A stretch of DNA of 64,000 nucleotides. Origin: Bacteroidaceae bacterium (GTDB lineage Bacteria; Bacteroidota; Bacteroidia; Bacteroidales; Bacteroidaceae). A model generated the notes under the pieces. The model searched no databases, was not told the DNA's origin, and saw only the letters and a program-made list of their open reading frames with translations. Position 1 is the stretch's first letter. Each line of letters begins with the position of its first letter. This document shows positions 38,701-47,709 of this stretch, one piece after another. Location of the stretch: NCBI GenBank assembly GCA_024688885.1, contig JAILDV010000053.1, forward strand, positions 36,988 through 100,987, given 5' to 3'. The position numbers were made by a program, and so were the translations under genes.

Positions 38701-40411
38701 GAAAGAAGGCACAGGCACACTGACAATCTCCACTGAAAACTCCTATATGGACGGCAATGCGCTGAAAGGGGGCACAGTCGTAGTTTCCTCGCTTTCCAAT
38801 GAAAACAAAGCGGCAGGCAACTTAGGTGCCGTAACCACTTCTGCAGACCTATTCACCATGGAGAATGGAGCCATGATTCAGACAGCAGCCACGGTCACCA
38901 ATGGTTCGCCCATCAAGTTTGTGGGTGAAAAAGGAGGCGTCATCAGTGCTGATGCCAATAAGGACTTCATCCAAAACAAGGCTCTCTCTGGCACGCTCCT
39001 CACCAAGAAGGGGTCAGGATGGCTCAAGACCTACACCAGCGGTGCCAACCTTAATAGAGTCATCATTGTTGGTGGAGCCATTGACAACTTCTCCGGCAAT
39101 GCCGCCAAAGTCGTCGAGTTCCAAGGTGGAACGCTGATTGATGAGGTAGGCACCAACAATGAACTCAACATACCAAAGGATAAGAAAGGTGCATGGAACA
39201 CCGCCAACCGTTCCACCTACACCAATAAGGTGACAGGAGAAGGCTCCCTCGACATTACTTGTGCAGGAGAGCAGGGAAATGGCTGGGTGGCTACACGCAC
39301 CGCGCTCCAGCTCAACCTCTCTGCCTTCAAAGGCACCATTGTACCACACGCTGCCATCGTTGCTGACAAACGATTCACACTCGACACCAGCAATGGCTCA
39401 GAGAACTGCACCTTCAACATTCCTGAAAATGTCATTGTACAGAACTCAGGTAAGACCTTGCGCATCGGTAAACTGACTGGCAAGGGCACATTGGGTGGTT
39501 TCTGTTCATTCCAGCAGAATGCCACTGTAAGAGCCAACACATGGCAGGTAGGCAATGACAATAACTTCAAGTTCGAAGGCATCGTCACCAGCAACGATAA
39601 CTTCACCAAGATGGGCTCAGGAGAGATGACCGTCACCGGTGCTTGGAACAGCACAGGAGCAGTGAACATCTCTGCCGGCAGCATTCGTTTGGGCACAGGT
39701 GGCTCACTCGGTACAGGCTCACTGACAGTTTCCGAGAACGCCGCACTGACAGGTGTGAGCGACAGCAAGTTGGCACTGACCAACAGCAGCATCACCATCA
39801 ACGGCACTGTCCACCCAGGAGAGTCAGCTACTTCCACTTTAGGCAACATCAATTTGGGTGGCAAGAATGTCACCTTGAGCAAGACAGCTAAAGTGGTTAT
39901 CGGCATCCGCAAGAGTGCCTCTGAAAATTCCATCAACAACTCATACATCAAGGGCATCGGCACCCTGAAGTTGGCAGCAGGCACTACCATTGGTGCTGTC
40001 ATCAGCAAAAACAACTTAGGGAAACTCACCACCGATGAGGCAGTGGCAGACTCCTTCTATGTTTGGACAGACGTGAAGAATGTCAACATCGCAGGTGAGC
40101 TCAACTTCGACCTGCCTGAACTGCCCGTCTATAACTACTGGGACACCAGCCGCATCAGCGAAGGTATCCTTTATGTGAGATGCAATGCCGCCAAGTATCA
40201 GGAATACCTCACAGGCATCAGTGCCATTGATGCAGGAGAAACCGTTGTGGTGGATGTCATCAATACAGGCAGTGTCACAGTCAAGACATTCACCTGCCAG
40301 ATGGGCGATGTGTCCGACACCTTCGCCAAAACACCCCTTCCAAAGGGAATCTACCTGTTACGCATCAAAAGCGAGGCAGGTAAGAAAGGTACGCTCAAAC
40401 TCATGAAATAA
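35735..40411 (+). CDS. PL11 rhamnogalacturonan lyase fused to autotransporter-type beta-strand repeats
   Basis: 1558 aa, far longer than a usual PL11 (about 600). Signal peptide MKKIILTSLFVMLAAAGFA. PL11 beta-propeller about 25-625: LDRGLVAVPSGNGNFVSWR, DISLGDVDGDGMVEFMVKR, DWDMDGKAECLMRGAD, DVDWDGRDEIIFGSM, the repeated D-x-D-G loops that bind calcium. From about 640 on there is a right-handed-helix-like region with passenger strand repeats (WTGANSSTWD, LVKEGTGTLTISTENSY, FTKMGSGEMTVTGAW, GTGSLTVSENAAL). The end, PLPKGIYLLRIKSEAGKKGTLKLMK, is a type IX-like sorting tail. It cleaves the rhamnogalacturonan I backbone, probably at the cell surface. fhs follows after 15 bp. Confidence 0.9.
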   Translation: MKKIILTSLFVMLAAAGFAQRFTDKLDRGLVAVPSGNGNFVSWRVLGEEYYDVTYNLYCNGTKIAENLQASNYTHISGNASSSYQVAPVVRGVEQTKSKSVTRWNNGHFDIPVAKVLDRNGNDVTSQYIINDISLGDVDGDGMVEFMVKRNYKGDILNAANTTKFHHYECYKLDGTRLWWIDLGPNLMAGPDEQWDLVSYDWDMDGKAECLMRGADNMIIHAGDGTVIKVGNMNYVAPRDEYTRNGAEYLLYMNGATAVPYDYQSQSATYTPMTYPLPRFESDESDYATVWGKNDTGHRSSKHYFGAPYLDGRKPSIFLGRGCYSQHKMCALDVDPQTHQLNQLWRWDATSGPWFGNGFHNFTIGDVDWDGRDEIIFGSMMIDDNGKGLCTTGLGHGDAQHCADLDPYRKYAEQFICNETQPACTYYNATTGEIYYRLKSTSDDGRALCANFSNDFVGSIGRSTQTGIVSTVKDLVVANAPGGTNDALFWPHLNQRIYWDGDLCDEVYDSPGSANEGRAAAIYKYPSGRLFNSDDCLTINGTKNNACAIADIFGDWREEVVTRTSDNKNIRIFTTPHATTYRIPTLWSDHQYRNAMVTQPIGYNQPPHKSYFLGELEGITQAPPTNTMTGRTEVKNGGTISTTSDHLIVCETNNTKVSIQDGAAPYIVTFNVPSHVQGNATSGTTAKPAPTYQYFTCEVTGGGLAGDARLVKQGDGILTLPNVTMKHTGNTDVWAGTVNFNGTFQNSALWLNRFVELNSNGGKFLGGIKADYASTIRPGGENTMGTITTTTYTMGFGSRLALDLYSDGVKADQVIADKLVIETKLNEKVWMDYGPRYLQPVIEVVEHCKDGAKTLEPGSYIIGKIGAVSGSLNDIKIEGVTNHRAVLSLNAQNQLILTISAVRAASEIVWTGANSSTWDFAKTENFYVADDQAKAADIFVKGDIVNFTDEASKTSIAITENLDPKTFKVNASKNYTISGNGAITSGALVKEGTGTLTISTENSYMDGNALKGGTVVVSSLSNENKAAGNLGAVTTSADLFTMENGAMIQTAATVTNGSPIKFVGEKGGVISADANKDFIQNKALSGTLLTKKGSGWLKTYTSGANLNRVIIVGGAIDNFSGNAAKVVEFQGGTLIDEVGTNNELNIPKDKKGAWNTANRSTYTNKVTGEGSLDITCAGEQGNGWVATRTALQLNLSAFKGTIVPHAAIVADKRFTLDTSNGSENCTFNIPENVIVQNSGKTLRIGKLTGKGTLGGFCSFQQNATVRANTWQVGNDNNFKFEGIVTSNDNFTKMGSGEMTVTGAWNSTGAVNISAGSIRLGTGGSLGTGSLTVSENAALTGVSDSKLALTNSSITINGTVHPGESATSTLGNINLGGKNVTLSKTAKVVIGIRKSASENSINNSYIKGIGTLKLAAGTTIGAVISKNNLGKLTTDEAVADSFYVWTDVKNVNIAGELNFDLPELPVYNYWDTSRISEGILYVRCNAAKYQEYLTGISAIDAGETVVVDVINTGSVTVKTFTCQMGDVSDTFAKTPLPKGIYLLRIKSEAGKKGTLKLMK

Positions 40412-40426
40412 ACATTCATTTAACCT

Positions 40427-42094
40427 ATGAAAACAGACATAGAAATCGCACGTGAATGTAAGCTGAGTCCCATTGAGGAGATTGCAGCATACATTCAGAT
40501 TCCCACCGATGAACTTGAGCATTACGGCAAGTACATCGCCAAGGTGCCCACGCACCTCATTGACGAAAAGAAGATGGCGAAAAGCAACCTTATCCTTGTC
40601 ACAGCCATCACCCCCACCAAAGCAGGCATTGGCAAAACCACTGTCAGCATTGGGCTTTCCCTTGGATTGAACAAGATAGGAAAGAAGGCGGTGTGTGCCC
40701 TGCGTGAACCCTCATTAGGCCCTTGCTTCGGTGTGAAGGGAGGTGCAGCAGGAGGTGGCTATGCACAGGTGCTGCCTATGGAGAAAATCAATCTCCATTT
40801 CACAGGCGATTTCCATGCTGTCACCACAGCCACCAACATGATTGCAGCCCTGCTGGACAACTATCTCTTCCAGCACCGTGATGATGGCTTTGCGCTCAAG
40901 GAAGTGCTGTGGAAACGTGTGCTTGATGTGAATGACCGCAGCTTGCGCAACATCGTGACAGGGCTTGGTCCTAAAACTGATGGTATCCCTGCAGAGACCG
41001 GATTTGACATCACGCCTGCTTCCGAGATCATGGCGATTCTTTGTCTCTCCAAAGACCTCGACGACCTGCGCAGACGCATTGACAATATCCTCCTTGGCAT
41101 CAAGATGGACGACACACCCTTCTATGTCAGAGACATGGGTGTAGGAGGCGCCATCACAGTGTTGCTCATGGATGCCATCAAGCCCAATCTTGTGCAGACC
41201 ACAGAGCAGACTCCTGGTTTCGTGCATGGAGGACCTTTCGCTAATATCGCCCATGGATGCAACACACTCCTTGCCACACAAATGGCAATGACTTTTGCTG
41301 ATTACGTGGTGACAGAAGCGGGCTTCGGTGCTGACCTTGGCGCAGAGAAGTTCTTCGACATCAAGTGCCGCAAGAGCGGGCTACAACCCAAACTCACCGT
41401 CATCGTTGCCACCACACAAGGGCTCAAGATGCATGGAGGAGTTCCTATAGAAGCCATCAAGGAACCAAACATGGAGGGACTTGCCAAGGGCTTTGACAAC
41501 TTGGATCGTCACATCCGCAACTTGAAAGGGTTTGGACAGAGCGTGGTGGTTGCTTTCAATCGCTTCGACACCGATGCAGAAGAGGAGATAGAACTCGTGC
41601 GCCAGCATTGCAACAGCATTGGTGTGGGATTCGCCATCAACAATGCCTTCCACGAAGGAGGAGAAGGGGCAAAGGAATTGGCACAGTTGGTAGTAGATAC
41701 CATAGAACAGCAACCCTCGCATCCGCTCACCTACACCTATGCAGACAACGACTCCATCAAGACAAAAGTGGAGAAGGTGTGCCGCAAGATATACGGGGCT
41801 TCCAGTGTCTCGTATGGCAAGACAGCAGAAGCAGCGTTACTGCGCATCCAGAAGTTGGGGCTCGAGCACTACCCTGTCTGCATTGCCAAGACACAATTCT
41901 CGTTCTCCGCAGACAAGAAACTGTATGGAAGTCCTCGAGACTTCAACATCAAGATTCGTGACTTTGTCATCAATACGGGTGCAGAGATGATTGTCGCCAT
42001 CGCAGGTGACATCATGCGAATGCCAGGATTGGCGAAGTCACCGCAAGCGGAACGCATCAACATCGTTGACGGGTTGATAGAAGGGCTGTCATAA
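40427..42094 (+). CDS. fhs: Formate-tetrahydrofolate ligase
   Basis: 555 aa. ATP-dependent formation of 10-formyl-THF from formate. Landmarks: [20 protein letters not shown] (P-loop region), [46 protein letters not shown] and [18 protein letters not shown]. Full length. It starts 15 bp after the PL11 stop, so it may ride on that transcript despite the unrelated role. A heptad array follows the stop. Confidence 0.97.
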   Translation: MKTDIEIARECKLSPIEEIAAYIQIPTDELEHYGKYIAKVPTHLIDEKKMAKSNLILVTAITPTKAGIGKTTVSIGLSLGLNKIGKKAVCALREPSLGPCFGVKGGAAGGGYAQVLPMEKINLHFTGDFHAVTTATNMIAALLDNYLFQHRDDGFALKEVLWKRVLDVNDRSLRNIVTGLGPKTDGIPAETGFDITPASEIMAILCLSKDLDDLRRRIDNILLGIKMDDTPFYVRDMGVGGAITVLLMDAIKPNLVQTTEQTPGFVHGGPFANIAHGCNTLLATQMAMTFADYVVTEAGFGADLGAEKFFDIKCRKSGLQPKLTVIVATTQGLKMHGGVPIEAIKEPNMEGLAKGFDNLDRHIRNLKGFGQSVVVAFNRFDTDAEEEIELVRQHCNSIGVGFAINNAFHEGGEGAKELAQLVVDTIEQQPSHPLTYTYADNDSIKTKVEKVCRKIYGASSVSYGKTAEAALLRIQKLGLEHYPVCIAKTQFSFSADKKLYGSPRDFNIKIRDFVINTGAEMIVAIAGDIMRMPGLAKSPQAERINIVDGLIEGLS

Positions 42095-42099
42095 AGAAA

Positions 42100-42135
42100 G
42101 TTGACAGTTGACAATTGACAGTTGACAGTTGACAA
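42100..42135 (+). repeat. Heptad array after fhs
   Basis: Five tandem words GTTGACA/ATTGACA starting six bases after the fhs stop codon. Confidence 0.75.
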
Positions 42136-42244
42136 GTAGCCATACTCCTGTCTTAATATAGACATACTCTAGCCTTACTCAAGGAGCAGTTTAGGAGGAG
42201 CTTAGGAGGAGGATAGGAGCAGGCATGATTTTATGGGAACGGAT

Positions 42245-42281
42245 AAAAAAGGGTGGAACCATGCGGCTCCACCCTTTTTTT
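42245..42281. terminator. Bidirectional terminator between fhs and surface protein 1
   Basis: A6, stem-loop GGGTGGAACCATGCGGCTCCACCC, T7: symmetrical, so it can stop both convergent transcripts. The same hairpin recurs at 47650 after the second surface-protein gene. Confidence 0.85.
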
Positions 42282-42304
42282 ATAGAATTGTTAATTCTGT
42301 CGGA

Positions 42305-45300
42305 TTACTTGATTGCAACACCAGCAGCGTTGTACTTCACACCGTTCTTCACGATAACGATCTGACCATTGATGAAGTACTTGCCATCCTTAACAGCGTC
42401 TTCTGCAGTCTCAACGCCTTCGATAGCAGTTGCAGTTGCCTTGTGCTTGTAGATGCCATAAACCTTCATGTCGAATGGATAGCCACCAGGCCAGAGTGTC
42501 AGAACACAAATCTGTGGGAGAACGTCGTCCTTGATAGCGCACTTCGCATCATCAGCAAATACATACTTATATTCAGTAGCACCTTCTGGAATTTCCACAT
42601 TGTCTGTGCCACCCTGTGCCCAGAATGCGATGTTCCAACCCTTAGGAGCAGGCTGAGCGAACTTCACTGTTACATAGTCGCAGTCCTTCACGTCGATGTC
42701 ATACATCTTGAACGCAACCTGAAGGTCAGCAGAAGCTGTGTAAGTATTGAAGTCTGCACCTTCCTCAACTGCTGTACGAGCAAATGTGTCAAGATCCTTA
42801 CCCTGATCCTGTGCAATCTCTTCGAAGTCTGCATAGTCTGGATCAGTTTCAGGCTTTGGCAGATACTCTTCTTCTCCAGACTCAACAGCCTTGAAGGTAG
42901 CAGTTACCGTCACAGCAGCAGCAGGCATCGTGAAGGTGTTGTCATCAGCCACCTCTACAGGAGTTTCGCCAGCAGCGACAGAGAGTGCGTCAAGCTCATA
43001 GCCCTCAGCAGGAGAGATGGTGAGAGTCACCTTGGCACCCTCAGCAGCCTCAGTCACATTTGCAGAAACAGAACCGTTCTCAGCCTCAGTAATGGTGATA
43101 GCGTAAGTAGGAACATATTCTTCAAACTTAACGTTTCTGAACTTATAAGTGATAGGATCTGCATTATTAGAAAGATCCACGCAGTACTGGTCAACCTGAC
43201 GGCTTGAATAAGGAGCACCAGCGTTTGACTTAACATTCTCTGTGTTCAGGATGCGCTCGATGGTGATCCACTTGTCTTGTTCAGTGATTTCAAGTTTAGC
43301 ACTTGCACTTGGTGCAGCATTAGCACCCCAACCCTTACCGGTAGCGGTAGCCTGATAGCTTTCAGGAGCAGAAACAACCTGATCAGCCATAACCTCGAAG
43401 GTCATCTTAGTAGTCTTGCCTACCCATTCGTCTGGAATCTGAATCCAAATCTGGCTGTTGTAAGGCTGGCTTGGGCTAGCGTTAGACACAACCTGTACAT
43501 AGCCACCTTCAGCTACGTAATTAGCCAATGGGTGTGGAGTGTCAGTGTCAGTATAAGTAGCAGTTGGATCCAAATAGTCCTTTGCACGGATTTCCTGAGC
43601 ATAGTACCAGTCAGCCTTGTACTCTTCAACCTGAACGTCATCGATGTAGAAGTTGTTAGAAGTACCATTCTTCTCGCTGAGGTTGAACACAACGCTCACG
43701 AAGTTGGTTGGATGACCGTTACCAGCTTCAACCTTCAGAGACACCTTCTTCCATTCAGTGGTTACATCTATTTGACCAAAGCCAAGATAACCATTTGAAG
43801 CATTGTTATAATCCCAATCAACACCGTGACCCTGAGTAGCAATGGTCTGAGCGCGGTCAGCTCTGATGCGGAATGAGAGAGCAAGAGGAGTAGATTCCTC
43901 AGTCATTGGCTCGTCACTTACCTTCATCCAGAACTGAGACCAATAATCCTCACCAGCATTGTTGTCAGTAGTAACTACGATGCAACCATTGCCAGTTGTC
44001 TTATCTTCCAGTTCGAAACGAGGAATTTCACGGATAAGCTTACCCTGTTCGTCCTTTTCAATGCGACCACCGTCCTCTTTACCCTTGTAGTCAACCACGC
44101 GGAAGTTGTCTGCAACGAACCATGCGTCTGGCGTGATAGGTGTAGCAGACTCGACAAAGGTAGCGCTAACAGTAACAGGGAATGCAGGCATAGTGAACAC
44201 ACCCTCAGCAGACACCTCTACATCCTTGTCCTCAGTACCATCATTGTAAGTAACATAGAAAGCTTTCAGTTCATAAGTTACAACAGGAGTAGCCTCCAGA
44301 GTAACCTTGGCACCCTCAGCAGCCTTCTTAAGGCCATCCTTCACAGCTACAGTACCGTTCTCGATACCATCAGCAATAGTGATGTCATACTTAGCAGCTG
44401 GGAGGTAAGCCTCAACTGTGGCGAGCTTCATCTCCTCAACGTTAACCGTTGTGTTCCATGAAGAAGCCTTAATGGCGTTCAGGTGAACAAAACCCTTGTC
44501 AGCCTTGAACTTAGCGAGGTCGTAAACGATAACACCATTCTCATTGCTTACAACATAGTCAGCATCGTTAGCATAAACAAGGATGTTATTGGCATCATTT
44601 TGGTTGAAGAACAAACGTGGTTCACCAGATGCTGCAACGATTGTGAGGTAATCCCAGTCACCGAGGTCAGCAAACTGTGTTGCTGTGCCTGCGTTGATAT
44701 CGCTGTTACCATATACACAACCTGTTTCTTTATTCAAATCATAAGCACAATTAGGATTGTCAGGATCTGCGATAGTTGCCTCGGCATCGTAGCCTGTCCA
44801 CTTGTGGAACATGTCAGCAGCAAGGTCTGCAACCTCAGCTTTTACAGGGATGTAAGGCTTAACTGTAGCAAGCTTCATCTCTGCAACATTTGCTTTTGTG
44901 TTCCATGAAGAAGCCTTGATAGAGTTCAGGTGAACGAAACCTACAGCTGCCTTGATAGCAGCAAGATTGTAAACGATGACACCATCCTCGTTGCTCACCA
45001 CATAGTTCGCATCGTTGGTGTTCACTTGAATGCGGTCGCTGCCACCCTTGCTGTTGAGGAACATACGGGGCTGGTCGTCAGTATTCAAAACAACTGTGAG
45101 ATAATCCCATGCAGAGAGGTCTGCATACTCGAATTCTGTCACGTTCGTGTTACCGTATGGGCAGTCAGTCTCAGCGTCCAGATTGATCGCGCCACCATTT
45201 TCATCGGGATCTGCCACTGTAGCTTCAGCATCGAAACCAGTCCACTTGTGGAACATGTCAATAGCCAAGTCAGCAACTTTCGCCTCTGTGCCTTGTTCTT

Positions 45301-46522
45301 CTCCACCTTCTTTCTCCTTGAAGGTAGCAGTCACAGTCACGGCAGCAGCAGGCATGGTGAAGGTATTGTCGTTAGCCACTTCTACAGCAGTTTCACCAGC
45401 AACAACAGAGAGTGCGTCAAGCTCATAGCCCTCAGCAGGAGTGATGGTGAGAGTCACCTTGGCACCCTCAGCAGCCTTCTTAAGGCCATCCTTCACAGCT
45501 ACAGTACCGTTCTCGATACCAGCAGCAATAGTGATGTCATACTTAGTAGCTGGGATGTAAGGCTCAACAGTAGCGAGCTTCATTTCCTCAACAACAGCTT
45601 TTGTGTTCCATGAAGATGCCTTAATGGCATTCAGGTGAACAAAGCCGCGAGCTTCCTTAATGGCTGCGAGATTAATGACATACACGCCATCACCCTTGTT
45701 CTCAACGTAAGGATCAGAAGCATTTGCAGTTGCGACAGTGAGACGTCCGCCATCCACACTACTGTCATTGAAGAACAAACGGGGGTTGTCAGAAGTCACA
45801 ACGAGTGTGAGATAATCCCATGCAGTAAGGTCTGCAAAATCTTGTCCTATCACACCTGTGTTACCATAAGGGCAATCGGTCTCAGTGTTAAGTTTAACGC
45901 CTCCATCGGGAGCATCTGGGTCTGCGATAGCAGCATCAGCCTCAACACCAACCCATCTGTGATACATGTCTGCAGACAGATCTGCAACCTCAGCTTTTAC
46001 AGGGATGTAAGGAGCGCCCTTGGCAAGCTTCATTGCTGAAACAACAGCTTTTGTGTTCCATGAAGATGCCTTAATGGCATTCAGGTGAACAAAACTGCGA
46101 GCTTCCTTGATGGCTGCGAGATTAATGACATACACGCCATCACCCTTGTTCTCAACGTAAGGATCAGAAGCATTTGCAGTTGCGACAGTGAGACGACCGC
46201 CACCCACACTACTGTCGTTGAAGAACAAACGGGGGTTGTCAGAAGTCACAACGAGTGTGAGATAATCCCATGCAGTAAGGTCTGCAAAATCTTGTCCTAT
46301 CACACCTGTGTTACCGTAAGGGCAATCGGTCTCAGTGTTAAGTTTAACGCCTCCATCGGGAGCATCTGGGTCTGCGATAGCAGCATCAGCCTCAACACCA
46401 ACCCATCTGTGATACATGTCTGCAGACAGATCCGCCACTTCCGTGGGTTTCTGTCCATACGCCACACCTGCCACCATCAGTAACAGGAGCGTAAGAAAAG
46501 ATTGTGTAATCTTTTTCAACAT
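42305..46522 (-). CDS. Giant secreted multi-module protein, putative glycan binding (surface protein 1)
   Basis: 1405 aa. Signal peptide MLKKITQSFLTLLLLMVAGVAYG. Four copies of a ~150-residue module A (VADLSADMYHRWVGVEADA ... FVHLNAIKASSWNTKAVV), the first two about 98% identical in DNA. Copies of an InlB-like B-repeat follow (GYELDALSVVAGETAVEVA, FTMPAAAVTVTATFKE), then two carbohydrate-binding-like beta-sandwiches (QFWMKVSDEP...FYIDDVQVEEY; SQIWIQIPDEWVGKTTKMTF) and a last beta-module. It ends with YFINGQIVIVKNGVKYNAAG. No catalytic domain recognised. It may act as a cell-surface glycan binder, but no SusC/D is near. The function is inference; the modular layout is directly visible. Confidence 0.8.
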   Translation of the reverse strand: MLKKITQSFLTLLLLMVAGVAYGQKPTEVADLSADMYHRWVGVEADAAIADPDAPDGGVKLNTETDCPYGNTGVIGQDFADLTAWDYLTLVVTSDNPRLFFNDSSVGGGRLTVATANASDPYVENKGDGVYVINLAAIKEARSFVHLNAIKASSWNTKAVVSAMKLAKGAPYIPVKAEVADLSADMYHRWVGVEADAAIADPDAPDGGVKLNTETDCPYGNTGVIGQDFADLTAWDYLTLVVTSDNPRLFFNDSSVDGGRLTVATANASDPYVENKGDGVYVINLAAIKEARGFVHLNAIKASSWNTKAVVEEMKLATVEPYIPATKYDITIAAGIENGTVAVKDGLKKAAEGAKVTLTITPAEGYELDALSVVAGETAVEVANDNTFTMPAAAVTVTATFKEKEGGEEQGTEAKVADLAIDMFHKWTGFDAEATVADPDENGGAINLDAETDCPYGNTNVTEFEYADLSAWDYLTVVLNTDDQPRMFLNSKGGSDRIQVNTNDANYVVSNEDGVIVYNLAAIKAAVGFVHLNSIKASSWNTKANVAEMKLATVKPYIPVKAEVADLAADMFHKWTGYDAEATIADPDNPNCAYDLNKETGCVYGNSDINAGTATQFADLGDWDYLTIVAASGEPRLFFNQNDANNILVYANDADYVVSNENGVIVYDLAKFKADKGFVHLNAIKASSWNTTVNVEEMKLATVEAYLPAAKYDITIADGIENGTVAVKDGLKKAAEGAKVTLEATPVVTYELKAFYVTYNDGTEDKDVEVSAEGVFTMPAFPVTVSATFVESATPITPDAWFVADNFRVVDYKGKEDGGRIEKDEQGKLIREIPRFELEDKTTGNGCIVVTTDNNAGEDYWSQFWMKVSDEPMTEESTPLALSFRIRADRAQTIATQGHGVDWDYNNASNGYLGFGQIDVTTEWKKVSLKVEAGNGHPTNFVSVVFNLSEKNGTSNNFYIDDVQVEEYKADWYYAQEIRAKDYLDPTATYTDTDTPHPLANYVAEGGYVQVVSNASPSQPYNSQIWIQIPDEWVGKTTKMTFEVMADQVVSAPESYQATATGKGWGANAAPSASAKLEITEQDKWITIERILNTENVKSNAGAPYSSRQVDQYCVDLSNNADPITYKFRNVKFEEYVPTYAITITEAENGSVSANVTEAAEGAKVTLTISPAEGYELDALSVAAGETPVEVADDNTFTMPAAAVTVTATFKAVESGEEEYLPKPETDPDYADFEEIAQDQGKDLDTFARTAVEEGADFNTYTASADLQVAFKMYDIDVKDCDYVTVKFAQPAPKGWNIAFWAQGGTDNVEIPEGATEYKYVFADDAKCAIKDDVLPQICVLTLWPGGYPFDMKVYGIYKHKATATAIEGVETAEDAVKDGKYFINGQIVIVKNGVKYNAAGVAIK
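45591..46430 (-). repeat. 450-bp-period internal duplication in surface protein 1
   Basis: About 390 bp at 45591-45980 recur at 46041-46430 with only a handful of differences (e.g. GCCGCGAG/ACTGCGAG, ATTG/GTTG). They encode modules A1 and A2. The period is 150 codons, so the frame is kept. Recent tandem duplication or gene conversion. Confidence 0.85.
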
Positions 46523-46595
46523 AGTTTTTTAAGTTTTAGTTAAATGAAATTGGTTAATTAAAGAAATGTGTAAAACAGTGATTGTCAATCGCCGG

Positions 46596-46603
46596 CAAAG
46601 ATA
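46596..46603 (-). promoter_or_regulatory. -7 promoter element for surface protein 1
   Basis: TATCTTTG on the minus strand with a leader of about 70 nt. Confidence 0.5.
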
Positions 46604-46761
46604 CGACGTTCCTTGAAAAAGCTGGAAATTATCCTGTTACAAAAATTTGTTCCCATGTTACGTAAATTCAAATTTTTCGAACAGTTCCCCTTAAAACACA
46701 AATTGTTATCTATTAGAAAACTGATGCAACATAGGGAAAAGCGATTTCTGTGAAAAGTCCG

Positions 46762-46769
46762 TAACTTTG
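46762..46769 (+). promoter_or_regulatory. Orphan plus-strand -7 promoter element
   Basis: TAACTTTG with no plus-strand gene downstream. A terminator-like hairpin follows 60-90 bp later, which suggests a short RNA (next entry). Confidence 0.4.
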
Positions 46770-46775
46770 CACCCA

Positions 46776-46859
46776 GAAAAGCAAATAAGATTTAGTTAGT
46801 AAAAAAGTTGATTATTATTAGTATGAAATCCTCCTTCGTGAGAAGGGGGAGTTTTTTTT
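46776..46859 (+). ncRNA. Candidate small RNA (orphan promoter plus terminator)
   Basis: Begins about 7 nt after TAACTTTG and ends at a hairpin CTCCTTC-GTGA-GAAGGGGGAG with T7 (46830-46859). No ORF of note inside. A leader remnant of a lost gene is an alternative. Confidence 0.35.
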
Positions 46860-47649
46860 AGTTCGGGTGCTAGATGAACATTCCCACATGTGTCAAAGTC
46901 ACTCCCCCACAAGGGACAAGCTGAGACTTCCACAAAGACTGCTTTGCGTAGCCCATAAGGACTAAGCTGCGTCCCCCACAAGGACAGTGCATCTTTCGGA
47001 ACACCACGGGGAATTATTGGCTCACTTGCATAATCCCGTGTATAGGTTTGAATACATCCTATAAATCTGCTGAATCAGCTTAATCATCCCAAAGGAGTAT
47101 GTTTTATATCAACAAGTTCCTGCGTAACGATTGAGCGAAGGTGAACGGAGTTTTAATATTTTCAACCACGAATTGAACCGATTATGCTGATTTTTTGTTT
47201 ATGGATATAGCATTACCCAGATTAGAGTCGTGGATGACTCTTGCTACCATCCGGACGGGCTTTTTTGTGTCACACAGATAGCACAGATATTCACAGATTA
47301 TTTTTAATAACTCAACTTTCGGAAGTTATAAAAACCACTCACAGTTTTTTAACAACGAACCTTTATCACGCCGCGCAAGGCGTTTCATCCGTGCCATCTG
47401 TGCAATCCGTGTGGACTTTTACATCTCTCACGGATTCCACTGATTCCACAGATTTTTGTTTGACCCCCTTTACATTTCTCATTTATCATTTAGCGCCGCG
47501 CAAGGCGTTTCTTCTGCTAAATCGGCTTAATCCGTGGTTTTATTACTTACGAGTGGCTTTGTTTAAGACAGACACGGGGTTTTACAAGTAAACTGAATTA
47601 ATTCCCCTTTTTTCTTTTGTGATTCAAAGACAGTAAATATCTTCACATC
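46860..47649. other. Gene-free repeat-rich region
   Basis: No credible gene. It contains CCCCCACAAGGGACAAGC/CCCACAAGGAC units (46905-46985), a copy of a dispersed element (AAATCTGCTGAATCAGC ... CAAGTTCCTGCGTAACGATT, about 47060-47150), a left-end fragment of the composite repeat (ACTCAACTTTCGGAAGTT, 47310-47328), CGCCGCGCAAGGCG words and CACAGAT/GATTCCAC words (47270-47460). The 116-aa ORF here is built from these repeats. Confidence 0.7.
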
Positions 47650-47686
47650 AAAAAAGGGGTGGAACCATGCGGCTCCACCCTTTTTT
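47650..47686 (-). terminator. Terminator of surface protein 2
   Basis: A6-GGGGTGGAACCATGCGGCTC-CACCC-T6, nearly identical to the hairpin at 42245. Together with the next ~135 bp of coding sequence it is a duplicated 3' cassette. Confidence 0.85.
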
Positions 47687-47709
47687 ATAGAATTGTTAAT
47701 TCTGTCGGA

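Noticed and set aside
39217-40032. 271-aa minus-strand ORF inside PL11
   Set aside because: Low-complexity antisense of the Thr/Gly/Ser-rich strand repeats; no start signal.
42233-43207. 324-aa plus-strand ORF and similar long ORFs opposite the surface proteins (44483, 44930, 45635, 46085, 50857)
   Set aside because: They are antisense shadows of repetitive, strongly codon-biased minus-strand genes. Repeated peptides such as NGCEINDIHAITLV mirror module A.
47241-47591. 116-aa plus-strand ORF in the gap before surface protein 2
   Set aside because: Its sequence is made of dispersed repeat words (e.g. SLTDSTDSTDF), with no promoter, no family resemblance and repeats shared with other gaps.
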